A stretch of DNA of 64,000 nt, taken from Pseudomonas sp. Irchel 3H7. Lineage in GTDB: Bacteria; Pseudomonadota; Gammaproteobacteria; Pseudomonadales; Pseudomonadaceae. The stretch's first letter is position 1. The number at the start of each line of letters is the position of its first letter. This document shows, in pieces, positions 8,563 to 17,056 of this stretch. Position numbers and translations under genes: made by a program. The notes beneath the pieces were generated by a model. That model was given only the letters and a program-made list of their open reading frames with translations. It was not told where the DNA came from and did not search any database. The stretch covers positions 1 to 64,000 of the forward strand of contig NZ_FYEA01000008.1 in assembly GCF_900187605.1 (NCBI RefSeq), given 5' to 3'.

Positions 8563-9762
8563 ATGTCAAAGCCTAATACTCCTCAGGCCTCCCCTCCTCG
8601 CGCCTTGCGTTGGGCGGTGGCCGGTTCAGTGGTGGTGATGATCGCCGCCGGTGGTCTGTTTTATTACGCCTCGAAAATGGCTGCGGCCAAGCGTCAGCAC
8701 AACCACGATGAAGTGGTGGTGAACATTCATCCGGGCAGTTGCGAGCCGAATGCGCTGACGGTGCCGGCTGGCCGCGCCAGTTTCCGCATCGTCAACCGCT
8801 CCGACCGGGCGGTGGAATGGGAAATCCTTGACGGCGTACTCGTCGTTGAAGAACGCGAAAACATCGCGCCGGGCCTGAGCCAGGTGATCAACGCCAATCT
8901 GCAACCGGGCGATTACGCAATCACCTGCGGGTTGCTGAGTAATCCTCGCGGCACACTGCATGTGACGCCGACGGCTGCCTCCGATGCTGCGGCCAAAGCC
9001 AAACCGTCGATGGTCGCCTTCGTCGGGCCGCTGTCGGAATTCCGTGTGTACCTGGCCAGCCAGAGCAGCGCGCTGATCAAAGCCGTCACGGCGCTCAATG
9101 GAGCGATTGAAAGCGGTGATCTCAGCCAGGCCCAGGCGCTGTACCTGCCCGCGCGTGCGGCTTATCAACGTCTGGCCCCGGCCGCGCAACGCCTGGCCGA
9201 ACTCGACAACAGCATCAACGCCCGCGCCGATTACTTCGAGAAACGCGAGCAGGATCCGGCCTTCGTTGGTTTCCACCGCCTCGAATACGCGCTGTTCCAG
9301 CAACGCAAACTCGACGAGCTGACACCCGTGGCCCAGCGCCTGCTCAGCGACGTCACCGCGCTCAAACAGCAATTGCTCGCGCAGTCGCTGCCACCGGAGC
9401 AACTGGTCAACATCATCGTGCGCAACCTCAACACCTTGGCCGACGTACGCGCCGCCAGTGGCGAAGAAGAACGCTACAGCCACAGCGACCTCAACGGTTT
9501 CGCCGCCAACGCACAGACCGCGCGCAAAGTCGTCGATCTGCTGCGGCCGATGCTGACCAAGTCTGCCGCCGACCTGCTGCCGAAAATCGACAAGGCACTG
9601 GCCGACTTCGACAGCGAACTCAATAGCTACAAGATCAAGGACGGCTACGCCAGCTACGACTCCGTCAGCGGCGCACAACGCAAGCAGATCGCCGACAAGG
9701 CTCAGGCTCTGGCCGACGCACTGGATGGCATCGATCCCGCCCTCGGCCTCTCCGGCCTGTAA
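8563..9762 (+). CDS. Iron uptake system protein EfeO (cupredoxin-like plus M75 domain)
   Basis: A 399-residue periplasmic protein anchored or exported by a hydrophobic segment at residues 17-36. Residues 50-135 form a cupredoxin-like domain with Cys60 and Cys122. Residues 150-399 are the imelysin/M75 domain with the metal-binding HRLE motif at 238-241. The ATG was placed at MSKPNTPQAS because the upstream part of the frame overlaps efeU and encodes no homologous sequence. It lies 8 bases after efeU and 18 before efeB. It is thought to bind iron in the periplasm for delivery to EfeU. Confidence 0.92.
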   Translation: MSKPNTPQASPPRALRWAVAGSVVVMIAAGGLFYYASKMAAAKRQHNHDEVVVNIHPGSCEPNALTVPAGRASFRIVNRSDRAVEWEILDGVLVVEERENIAPGLSQVINANLQPGDYAITCGLLSNPRGTLHVTPTAASDAAAKAKPSMVAFVGPLSEFRVYLASQSSALIKAVTALNGAIESGDLSQAQALYLPARAAYQRLAPAAQRLAELDNSINARADYFEKREQDPAFVGFHRLEYALFQQRKLDELTPVAQRLLSDVTALKQQLLAQSLPPEQLVNIIVRNLNTLADVRAASGEEERYSHSDLNGFAANAQTARKVVDLLRPMLTKSAADLLPKIDKALADFDSELNSYKIKDGYASYDSVSGAQRKQIADKAQALADALDGIDPALGLSGL

Positions 9763-9780
9763 GCAGAAGAAGAATTCCCG

Positions 9781-11079
9781 ATGAAAGATTTAGAAACGCT
9801 CAACCTGCAACGCCGCCGTGTCTTGATGGGCATGGGCGCCGCCGGTGTCGCCCTCGCCGGGTCCGCCCTGAGCTGCCCGGCCATGGCCGCCGCGCCGGCG
9901 CAGGTCACCGAAGCACCGAGCAGCGACAAGACCGAAGACCGCCACGATTTCCACGGCGTGCACCAGGCCGGCATCGTCACTCCGCGTCCGGCGTCGGGCA
10001 TGCTGGTGTCATTCGATGTGTTGGCCAGTGATCGCGAAGATCTGGAGCGGCTGTTCCGCACGCTCAACGAGCGCATTGCCTTTCTGATGAAGGGTGGCCC
10101 GGTCGCACAGATCGATCCGAAACTGCCGCCGCCGGATTCTGGCATCCTCGGCCCGAACGTCACGCCGGACAACCTGACCATCACCGTGTCCGTCGGTGAA
10201 TCGCTGTTCGACGAGCGCTTCGGTCTGGCCGACGCCAAACCCAAACGCCTGATGCGCATGGTCGGGTTTCCCAACGATGCGCTGGACGCCGATTGCTGCC
10301 ATGGCGATCTGAGTTTGCAGTTCTGCTCGAACACCGCCGACACCAACATTCACGCCCTGCGCGACATCGTCAAAAACCTCCCCGACCTGTTGCTGGTGCG
10401 CTGGAAACAGGAAGGCAGCGTGCCGCCGCAAGCCCCGGCGAAACCGGGGGTGCCGGCGCAATCGGCGCGCAACTTCCTCGGTTTCCGTGATGGCTCGGCC
10501 AACCCCGACTCCAACGACAGCAAAGCCATGGATCGTCTGGTCTGGGTGCAACCGGGCAGCGATGAACCGGCCTGGGCTGCCCATGGCAGTTACCAAGCGG
10601 TGCGGATCATCCGCAACTTTGTCGAGCGCTGGGACCGTACGCCGTTGCAGGAACAGGAAAGCATCATCGGCCGGGTCAAGACCACCGGCGCGCCGATGGG
10701 TGCGCAGCATGAGACCGAAGTACCGGATTACAGCAAAGACCCGGCCGGCAAGCTGACCAAGCTCGACGCGCACATTCGCCTGGCTAATCCGCGTACGGCT
10801 GAAACCCAGGCCAATCTGATCCTGCGCCGGCCGTTCAACTATTCGAATGGCGTGAACAAGAACGGCCAGCTCGACATGGGCCTGCTGTTCATCTGTTACC
10901 AGGCCAACCTGGAAAAAGGCTTCATCACCGTGCAGACCCGCCTCAACGGTGAGCCGCTGGAGGAATACCTCAAACCGGTCGGCGGCGGGTACTTTTTCAC
11001 CCTGCCGGGTGTCACGGGCGACAAGGACTTCATCGGCCGCTCGCTGCTCAACGCCACACAACCGAAAACCGCTGCCTGA
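9781..11079 (+). CDS. Deferrochelatase/peroxidase EfeB (Tat-exported DyP)
   Basis: A 432-residue dye-decolourising-type heme peroxidase. The N-terminus has a twin-arginine signal (RRRVLMG at 11-17 followed by a hydrophobic alanine-rich run ending in AMAAAPA), so it is exported folded to the periplasm. The DyP signature GFRDG is present near residue 236. The heme-ligating His should lie in the VERWD-upstream helical region of the C-terminal half, but this cannot be verified by eye. EfeB is proposed to oxidise Fe2+ or strip iron from heme for EfeU. Gene order U-O-B is canonical. Confidence 0.93.
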   Translation: MKDLETLNLQRRRVLMGMGAAGVALAGSALSCPAMAAAPAQVTEAPSSDKTEDRHDFHGVHQAGIVTPRPASGMLVSFDVLASDREDLERLFRTLNERIAFLMKGGPVAQIDPKLPPPDSGILGPNVTPDNLTITVSVGESLFDERFGLADAKPKRLMRMVGFPNDALDADCCHGDLSLQFCSNTADTNIHALRDIVKNLPDLLLVRWKQEGSVPPQAPAKPGVPAQSARNFLGFRDGSANPDSNDSKAMDRLVWVQPGSDEPAWAAHGSYQAVRIIRNFVERWDRTPLQEQESIIGRVKTTGAPMGAQHETEVPDYSKDPAGKLTKLDAHIRLANPRTAETQANLILRRPFNYSNGVNKNGQLDMGLLFICYQANLEKGFITVQTRLNGEPLEEYLKPVGGGYFFTLPGVTGDKDFIGRSLLNATQPKTAA

Positions 11080-11108
11080 AACAACATCTCAACACTGGAG
11101 CCGCCCCC

Positions 11109-11933
11109 ATGAAAAAGACGCCACTCGCGTTATTGCTGACCCTAGGTTTGCTCAACACCCCGCTGTCGGCGTTCGCCGCCACGGCACCGCTGGATCTGGT
11201 CGGGCCGGTTTCGGACTACAAGATTTACGTCACCGAGCAATTGGATGAACTGGGTAGCCACACCCAACAATTCACCGACGCCGTGAAGAAAGGTGACCTG
11301 GCCACCGCGCAAAAGCTCTACGCACCGACCCGCGTTTACTACGAGTCGATCGAGCCGATTGCCGAACTGTTCAGTGACCTCGATGCGTCCATCGACTCCC
11401 GCGTCGACGACCACGAGAAAGGCGTGAAGGCCGATGACTTCACCGGTTTCCACCGCATCGAATACTCACTGTTTTCGGAGAAAAGCACCCAAGGCCTGAA
11501 CGAACTGGCGGACAAGCTCAATAGCGACGTCAAAGACCTGCAAACCCGCGTCGCCGGCCTGACCTTCCCGCCTGAGAAAGTCGTCGGTGGTGCTGCTGCG
11601 TTGCTGGAAGAAGTGGCCGCGACCAAGATCTCCGGCGAAGAAGACCGCTACAGCCACACGGACCTCTACGACTTCCAGGGCAACATCGACGGCGCGAAGA
11701 AAATCGTTGATCTGTTCCGTCCGCAGATCGAAAAGCAGGACAAGGCTTTCGTAGCGAAGGTCGACAAGAACTTTGCCACGGTCGACAAGATTCTGGCCAA
11801 GTACAAGACCAAGGACGGTGGTTTCGAGACTTATGACAAGGTGAAGGATAACGACCGTAAGGCGCTGGTCGGGCCGGTGAATACACTGGCGGAAGACCTG
11901 TCCACGTTGCGTGGCAAGTTGGGTCTGAATTGA
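11109..11933 (+). CDS. EfeM-like M75 lipoprotein-less EfeO paralogue
   Basis: A 274-residue secreted protein with a clear signal peptide (MKKTPLALLLTLG..SAFAAT). It consists only of the imelysin/M75 domain seen at the C-terminus of EfeO, with the HRIE motif at residues 115-118. It lacks the cupredoxin domain and so matches the short EfeM form. The segment EEDRYSHTDLYDFQGN is nearly identical to the equivalent part of the upstream EfeO, which points to gene duplication. It lies 29 bases after efeB and is probably co-transcribed. The likely role is an additional periplasmic iron-binding partner of EfeU. Confidence 0.87.
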   Translation: MKKTPLALLLTLGLLNTPLSAFAATAPLDLVGPVSDYKIYVTEQLDELGSHTQQFTDAVKKGDLATAQKLYAPTRVYYESIEPIAELFSDLDASIDSRVDDHEKGVKADDFTGFHRIEYSLFSEKSTQGLNELADKLNSDVKDLQTRVAGLTFPPEKVVGGAAALLEEVAATKISGEEDRYSHTDLYDFQGNIDGAKKIVDLFRPQIEKQDKAFVAKVDKNFATVDKILAKYKTKDGGFETYDKVKDNDRKALVGPVNTLAEDLSTLRGKLGLN

Positions 11934-11957
11934 TTTTTTGTAGCGTCTAAGCGGGCC

Positions 11958-12052
11958 CCATCGCTGGCAATCCAGCTCCCACAGTGTTCTCGGTCATTCA
12001 CAAATATTGTGTACGCCATAGAACCTGTGGGAGCTGGCTTGCCAGCGATGGC
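11958..12052. repeat. REP pair (TGTGGGAGCTGGCTTGCCAGCGATGG type)
   Basis: Inverted units CCATCGCTGGCAATCCAGCTCCCACA and TGTGGGAGCTGGCTTGCCAGCGATGG are separated by about 45 bases. They lie between the convergent efeM and pssA genes and could serve as a shared transcription stop. Confidence 0.85.
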
Positions 12053-12065
12053 ATTTTCAGCAGCC

Positions 12066-13409
12066 TTACAAAATCCGGTAGAGCAACCGCTCAATCCGCA
12101 CCCGACTCACGCGCTTGAGAAACTTGGCCACCCCGGCCGGGTATTCCGGCAGCGTCTCCAGACTCTGAAAGCTGTCGATCCGCGTGGTATGGCGGAAAAT
12201 CTCCTCCAGTTCCTTCGCTCGCGGCTCCAGCCACTCGCCCTTCGGGTCATCAATCAACAACGCGTTCTCAAGATCCAGGCGGAACGCCCGTGGATTCAGG
12301 TTGTTACCGGTGAGCAGCGTATAACGCTGATCGATCCACATGCCCTTGAGGTGATAGGTGTTATCGCCGTCGCGCCACAGGTGCAGGTTCAACTGACCGC
12401 TGTCGATGTTGCGCTGATGGCGCTTGGCAAAGCGCCGCAGGCTGATCTCGTACAGATACGGCAACGCTGCGATCACCTTGAACGGCTCGCTCGGCGGGAT
12501 GTAGAAGTCGTTGGCGGTTTTGTCGCCGACGACGATGTCGATTTTCACGCCACGGGCCAATGCGCGGTTGATCTCGCGAATCACCCCCAGCGGCAGATTG
12601 AAGTATGGCGTGCAGATGGTCAGCTGTTTTTGCGCGCTGGCGATCAGTTCGAGAATCGCCCGGTTCAGCGGGTTGTTCTTGCCGACGCCGAGCAACGGGG
12701 TAACGGACAGACTGTCTCTGGCGGTGCTGCCGGTGGCCGTGTCGTACGTTGCATATTTGAGGCGGCTACGCAGATCACCGATGTCATTGCGCAAGCTACG
12801 CGTGGTCGGCAGGTTCGGCAGATCGAGGCGATGCACCGCTTTCGATTCGATCAGGCCGTGCTTGACCAAGTGATGCATCGAGTCCGCCAGCTCGTGGCTT
12901 TGCAGTACGTGGTAGCGGTCGAAACGGTATTTGTCGAACTTGTGCAGGTAAACGTTGTTCAGGCTCGCGCCGCTGTAGACCACGCAGTCGTCGATCACGA
13001 AGCCTTTCAAATGCAGCACACCAAACAACTCGCGGGTCTGCACCGGAACGCCATAAACCGGCACTTCGCTCTGGTGCGTGCGGGTCATTTCCTGATACCA
13101 CGCCGAATTGCCCGGCTGCTTGCCGGCGCCGATCAGCCCGCGCTGAGCGCGCAACCAGTCGACCACCACGGCGATTTCCAGCTCGGGACGCTTGAGCTTG
13201 GCGGCGTGGAGTGCATCGAGAATTTCCTGACCGGCTTCGTCTTGCTGCAGATACAGCGCAACGATGTAGATGCGCTGGGTCGCTGCAGCGATTTTCTCGA
13301 GCAGGCAACGACGAAATTCAGCGGCGCCGGACAGAATGGTCACGGCCTCGGCGGTCAGCGGGAAGCTGCGCAATTTGGGCAGCAAGGAGCGTTTGAAAAG
13401 CAACGGCAT
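12066..13409 (-). CDS. CDP-diacylglycerol--serine O-phosphatidyltransferase, PLD type
   Basis: A 447-residue phospholipase-D-superfamily enzyme closely resembling E. coli PssA (451 residues) along its length. Shared blocks include RIYIVALYLQQD, PVYGVPVQTRE, GASLNNVYLHKFDKYR, CTPYFNLP, DKTANDFYIP, LPYLYEI and TGNNLNPRAFRLDLENA. The two HKD-like motifs are HLKGFVIDD near residue 134 and HLKGMWID near 352. It makes phosphatidylserine, the precursor of phosphatidylethanolamine, and is a peripheral membrane enzyme. The frame is open far upstream, but similarity begins at MPLLFKRSLLPK, so this ATG was chosen. The ribosome-binding site is weak. Confidence 0.93.
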   Translation of the reverse strand: MPLLFKRSLLPKLRSFPLTAEAVTILSGAAEFRRCLLEKIAAATQRIYIVALYLQQDEAGQEILDALHAAKLKRPELEIAVVVDWLRAQRGLIGAGKQPGNSAWYQEMTRTHQSEVPVYGVPVQTRELFGVLHLKGFVIDDCVVYSGASLNNVYLHKFDKYRFDRYHVLQSHELADSMHHLVKHGLIESKAVHRLDLPNLPTTRSLRNDIGDLRSRLKYATYDTATGSTARDSLSVTPLLGVGKNNPLNRAILELIASAQKQLTICTPYFNLPLGVIREINRALARGVKIDIVVGDKTANDFYIPPSEPFKVIAALPYLYEISLRRFAKRHQRNIDSGQLNLHLWRDGDNTYHLKGMWIDQRYTLLTGNNLNPRAFRLDLENALLIDDPKGEWLEPRAKELEEIFRHTTRIDSFQSLETLPEYPAGVAKFLKRVSRVRIERLLYRIL

Positions 13410-13490
13410 AGGGCTCGCAATGGGTCGAATCCGAAGAACCCGAGAGCTTACACCATCGCATCCTTCGGGTCTTGTTAGTGCCCGTAATGA

Positions 13491-13565
13491 GATCAAAAGA
13501 TCGCAGCCTTCGGCAGCTCCTACACGGGCCAATGTAGGAGCTGCCGAAGGCTGCGATCTTTTGAT
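13491..13565. repeat. REP pair (GTAGGAGCTGCCGAAGGCTGCGATC type)
   Basis: GATCAAAAGATCGCAGCCTTCGGCAGCTCCTAC is followed after about 10 bases by its inverse, giving a tight inverted pair. It lies between the divergent pssA and TetR-regulator genes. Confidence 0.88.
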
Positions 13566-13613
13566 TTTAAAAAACCATTGCCAAAGGAGAACAATCGTTC
13601 TACTGTTCGCCAC

Positions 13614-14177
13614 ATGAACGAAATCACTAGCAACGACACACGCGACATCATCCTGGATGTCACCGAAAAGTTGATCTATAAAAGTGGCATCGCTGCCACC
13701 AGCATGGACCTTCTGGTGAAAACCGCCGGCGTCTCCAGAAAAAGCATCTACCGCTACTTTGCCGACAAAGACGCGCTGACCGTCGCCGCCTTGCAGCGTC
13801 GCGACGTGCGCTGGATGCACTGGTACCGCAGCGCTGTCGATCAGGCCGAAACCCCGGCCGATCGCCTGCTTAACCTGTTCACGGTGCTCAAGAGCTGGTT
13901 CGCCTCGGAAGGTTTCCGTGGCTGCGCCTTCATCAACACCAGCGGCGAGACCGGCGATCCACAGGACCCGGTGCGCCTGGTCGCCAAAGAACACAAACAG
14001 AAGCTGCTCGACTACGTGTGCGAGCTGTGTACCGAACATGGCGCCGAGGACCCGCAACTGCTGGCCAAACAGTTGCTGATCCTGATTGACGGTGCCATTA
14101 CCGTAGCGCTTGTGATGGGTGATCACAGTGCCGCCGATAATGCGCAATGCATGGCGCGAAAGTTATTGGACCTGTAA
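13614..14177 (+). CDS. TetR/AcrR-family transcriptional regulator
   Basis: A regulator of 187 residues from this ATG. The N-terminal HTH spans about residues 25-45, with the typical SMDLLVKTAGVSRKSIYRYFADKDALTVAAL block. The C-terminal ligand domain is all-helical, with GCAFINTSGE. An in-frame TTG at 13578 would add 12 residues. The ATG is preferred by homology although its ribosome-binding site is poor; AAAGGAG lies 27 bases upstream. The stretch GAACAATCGTTCTACTGTTC just upstream has dyad-like ends (GAACA/TGTTC) and is a possible autoregulatory operator. Its target may be the DUF1348 gene 54 bases downstream. Confidence 0.88.
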   Translation: MNEITSNDTRDIILDVTEKLIYKSGIAATSMDLLVKTAGVSRKSIYRYFADKDALTVAALQRRDVRWMHWYRSAVDQAETPADRLLNLFTVLKSWFASEGFRGCAFINTSGETGDPQDPVRLVAKEHKQKLLDYVCELCTEHGAEDPQLLAKQLLILIDGAITVALVMGDHSAADNAQCMARKLLDL

Positions 14178-14231
14178 CGCCTTAATAAGCCGGACTTGTT
14201 GTTCAATTATTAATTAGATCGGGAGACTGAT

Positions 14232-14711
14232 ATGTCTACTGCAGCCCAGGTACGTCCGCCATTGCCGCCCTTCAACCGTGAATCGGCGATCGAGAAAGTT
14301 CGTCTGGCCGAGGATGGCTGGAACTCCCGCGACCCGGAACGGGTATCGCTGGCCTATACCCTCGACACCAAGTGGCGTAACCGCGCGGAGTTCGCCAACA
14401 ACCGCGAAGAAGCCAAGGCCTTCCTCACCCGTAAATGGGCGAAAGAGCTGGATTACCGTTTGATCAAGGAACTCTGGGCTTACTCGGATACTCGCATCGC
14501 CGTGCGTTACGCCTATGAATGGCACGATGACTCGGGTAACTGGTTCCGCTCTTATGGCAATGAAAACTGGGAATTCGACGAGCAAGGCCTGATGTTCCAG
14601 CGCTACGCGTGCATCAACGACATGCCGATCAAGGAGAGCGAACGCAAGTTCCACTGGCCACTGGGCCGGCGCCCGGATGATCACCCAGGCCTGTCCGACC
14701 TCGACCTGTAA
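14232..14711 (+). CDS. DUF1348 (NTF2-like fold) protein
   Basis: A 159-residue soluble protein with the conserved blocks of the DUF1348/NTF2-like family: LAEDGWNSRDPERVSLAYT, KWRNRAEF, KAFLTRKWAKELDYRLIKELWAYSD, IAVRYAYEWHDD and SYGNENWEF. The fold forms a cone-shaped pocket, but the biochemical role of the family is not known. A GGGAGA site precedes the ATG. It follows a TetR gene by 54 bases and is probably regulated by it or co-transcribed with it. No catalytic residues can be named. Confidence 0.85.
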   Translation: MSTAAQVRPPLPPFNRESAIEKVRLAEDGWNSRDPERVSLAYTLDTKWRNRAEFANNREEAKAFLTRKWAKELDYRLIKELWAYSDTRIAVRYAYEWHDDSGNWFRSYGNENWEFDEQGLMFQRYACINDMPIKESERKFHWPLGRRPDDHPGLSDLDL

Positions 14712-14728
14712 GCCAACACAGCTCCAAA

Positions 14729-14822
14729 TGTAGGAGTGAGCCTGCTCGCGATAGCGGTGTGTCAGTCAACATATAAGTTGAATGTTCAGACGCCATCGCG
14801 AGCAGGCTCACTCCTACAGGGG
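14729..14822. repeat. REP pair (GTAGGAGTGAGCCTGCTCGCGAT type)
   Basis: Inverted TGTAGGAGTGAGCCTGCTCGCGAT units flank about 45 bases in the convergent gap between the DUF1348 and sfnG genes, where they may act as a bidirectional stop. Confidence 0.88.
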
Positions 14823-14833
14823 ATGTGTGGGGT

Positions 14834-15916
14834 TCAAGCGACGGCGGCGGTCTTCTCGGCCTCCAGTTCACGCACCAGCGGCAACACCCGCCGGCCGAAA
14901 TATTCGACTTCTTCCTGAAAGTGCAGAAACCCCGCCAGCACCAGATCCACACCCACCGCTTTCAACGCGACAATCCGCTCGGCAATCTGCAGCGGCGTAC
15001 CAATCAGATTGGTTTTGAAGCCATCGTTGTACTGCACCAGATCCTCAAACGTCGATTTCGCCCAGTTGCCCTCACCTTCCGGCGACGCCCTGCCCGCCTG
15101 CTTCGCCGCGTCGCCAAAAGCATTCACTGCCTCTGGATCGGCCTGATCGATGATCTGCGCCAGTACGGCTCTGGCCTCTTCTTCGGTGTCACGGGCGATG
15201 ACAAAGGCATTCACACCAACCTTCACCGAATGATTGTTCGCCGCTGCTTTGGCACGAATATCGTCAACCTGCGCCTTGATCCCCTCAACGCTGTTGCCGT
15301 TGGTGAAATACCAGTCCGAAACGCGCGCGGCCATGTCGCGCGCCGCACGGGAACTGCCGCCCTGGAAGATCTCCGGACGGCCCAGCGGTTTCGGCTTCAG
15401 GCTGTAATTGTCGAAGCGGTAGAAGTCGCCGCGAAAGCTGAAGTTGTCCTGACTCCACACGCCGCGCAATGAGCGAATGAACTCCTCGGAACGGCGATAA
15501 CGCTCATCATGCTCCAGCCAATGCTCGCCGATGGCCTGGAACTCGCCTTTGAACCAGCCACTGACGATATTCACCGCGATACGGCCATTGGTGAGTTGGT
15601 CGATGGTTGCCAGTTGCTTGGCCGCCAACGCGGGTTGCCATGGGCCGGGCAGAATCGCGGCGATCACCTTGAGTTTGCTGGTGGCCGCGAGTAACGCGTG
15701 GCTGAACGCCACGGATTCATGCTGGAACTCCGCACCATACCCGGCGGTGAAACGGATCTGCGTCAGCGCGTATTCGAACCCGGCCGTCTCGGCGAGCTGC
15801 GCCAGTTTGCGGTTGTAGTCGATGCCCCAATCGGTGCGCTGTTCGATCTTGCTGACCACCAGCCCACCGCTGACGTTCGGCACCCAGTAGGCAAATTTTA
15901 CGGCTTGCTGACTCAT
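14834..15916 (-). CDS. Dimethylsulfone monooxygenase SfnG
   Basis: A 360-residue luciferase-like FMNH2-dependent monooxygenase beginning MSQQAVKFAYWVPNVSGGLVVSKIEQ, a start I recognise from Pseudomonas SfnG. GAGGAC lies 9 bases before the ATG. The TIM-barrel pattern is intact, for example NIVSGWFKGEF near residue 140 and PEIFQGGSSRAARDMAA near 210. SfnG converts dimethylsulfone to methanesulfinate with reduced flavin from a partner reductase. No reductase or SfnR regulator is seen nearby. The TSUP transporter just upstream on the other strand could move the sulfur product, but that link is inference. Confidence 0.85.
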   Translation of the reverse strand: MSQQAVKFAYWVPNVSGGLVVSKIEQRTDWGIDYNRKLAQLAETAGFEYALTQIRFTAGYGAEFQHESVAFSHALLAATSKLKVIAAILPGPWQPALAAKQLATIDQLTNGRIAVNIVSGWFKGEFQAIGEHWLEHDERYRRSEEFIRSLRGVWSQDNFSFRGDFYRFDNYSLKPKPLGRPEIFQGGSSRAARDMAARVSDWYFTNGNSVEGIKAQVDDIRAKAAANNHSVKVGVNAFVIARDTEEEARAVLAQIIDQADPEAVNAFGDAAKQAGRASPEGEGNWAKSTFEDLVQYNDGFKTNLIGTPLQIAERIVALKAVGVDLVLAGFLHFQEEVEYFGRRVLPLVRELEAEKTAAVA

Positions 15917-16276
15917 TGGCGTGTCCTCGGGACATTTTCGGAGATGGGAGTCATAGAGCAGCAAGCGTGCCAGCCTTGGAATGTCCGGTTTTGTTGGGTT
16001 TCGGGATGGGGTTGATGTTTTGTGGAAGGGGGATTTGTTGGCAGGTTGTTGTGTGGGCAACAGTTGGTTTATTTGTTGGCTCGACTGCCCTCATCGCTGG
16101 CAAGCCAGCTCCCACAAGGATCGGGGTGAACAATGATCCTCAGTGCAACGCAAAAACCTGTGGGAGCTGGCTTGCCAGCGATGGCGTCAGATGGGTCGCC
16201 GCAACACTTGGAAATGAGTAACATGACCGCCCTCCCCGCAGCTCACGTTCTGCTCCCTGCCGAATAAGCCGATTCC
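15917..16276. other. Intergenic region between sfnG and the TSUP gene
   Basis: The 360-base divergent gap holds a REP pair at 16091-16185. A 14-codon open frame with its own ATG (start 16224, beginning MTALPAAHV) ends just before the TSUP start and could be a leader, but it has no good ribosome-binding site. The promoters of both neighbours should lie here; none could be assigned with confidence. Confidence 0.4.
16091..16185. repeat. REP pair (TGTGGGAGCTGGCTTGCCAGCGATGG type)
   Basis: CATCGCTGGCAAGCCAGCTCCCACA and the inverse TGTGGGAGCTGGCTTGCCAGCGATGG are separated by about 45 bases; same family as the pair at 11958-12052. Confidence 0.87.
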
Positions 16277-17056
16277 ATGCCTTTCGAACTCAGCGTTGAC
16301 CTCACCACCCTCGCCATCCTGGCCCTTGTCGCTTTCATTGCCGGTTTCATCGATGCCATCGCCGGCGGTGGCGGTCTGTTGACCACGCCTGCCCTGCTGA
16401 CCGCTGGCCTGCCGCCGCATCTGGTGCTCGGCACGAACAAACTCAGCTCGACGTTCGGTTCGGCCACCGCCAGTTTCACCTTCTACAAACGCAAATTGTT
16501 CCACCCGCGACAGTGGACCCACGCCATCGTCGGCACACTGGTTGGCGCATTGACCGGAGCCGTCGTCGCCCATTACCTGCCGGCCGAATGGCTGAACAAG
16601 ATGCTTCCGGTAATCGTCTTCGCTTGCGGCCTGTATCTGTTGTTCGGCGGCACGCCAAAAGCGCCACTGGACAGCGACGCCCCGATCAAAAAGAAATGGC
16701 AATCGACCCAAGGCTTCAGCCTCGGTTTCTACGACGGTGTGGCCGGCCCCGGTACTGGCGCATTCTGGACAGTAAGCAGCCTGCTGCTCTACCCAATCGA
16801 TCTGGTCAAGGCCAGCGGCGTGGCGCGCAGCATGAACTTCGTCAGCAACATTGCGGCGCTGTCGGTGTTCGTGTTTTCCGGGCAGGTGGACTGGATCATC
16901 GGCCTGAGCATGGGCCTGTCGGTGATGGTCGGCGCGTTCTTTGGCGCGCGCACCGCAATCAGCGGTGGCGCTAAATTCATTCGCCCGGTGTTCATCACCG
17001 TGGTGCTGGGTTTGACCGTACGCCTAGCCTGGCAGCACTGGTTCAGCGTGGCCTAA
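16277..17056 (+). CDS. TSUP (TauE/SafE, YfcA-like) membrane transporter
   Basis: A 259-residue integral membrane protein with about eight hydrophobic segments. It has the duplicated TSUP motif: AFIAGFIDAIAGGGGLLTTPALL near residues 19-41 and GFYDGVAGPGTGAFWT near 150. Members export sulfite, sulfoacetate or other organosulfur anions, and YfcA-type proteins are of unknown substrate. Its 3' end overlaps the convergent nudC by 33 bases. The location next to sfnG suggests a sulfur-anion role, but this is not proven by sequence. Confidence 0.85.
   Translation: MPFELSVDLTTLAILALVAFIAGFIDAIAGGGGLLTTPALLTAGLPPHLVLGTNKLSSTFGSATASFTFYKRKLFHPRQWTHAIVGTLVGALTGAVVAHYLPAEWLNKMLPVIVFACGLYLLFGGTPKAPLDSDAPIKKKWQSTQGFSLGFYDGVAGPGTGAFWTVSSLLLYPIDLVKASGVARSMNFVSNIAALSVFVFSGQVDWIIGLSMGLSVMVGAFFGARTAISGGAKFIRPVFITVVLGLTVRLAWQHWFSVA

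Noticed and set aside
12009..13478. A 489-residue plus-strand open frame
   Set aside because: It lies opposite pssA and begins in a REP pair; no domain is seen. PssA similarity to E. coli is decisive.
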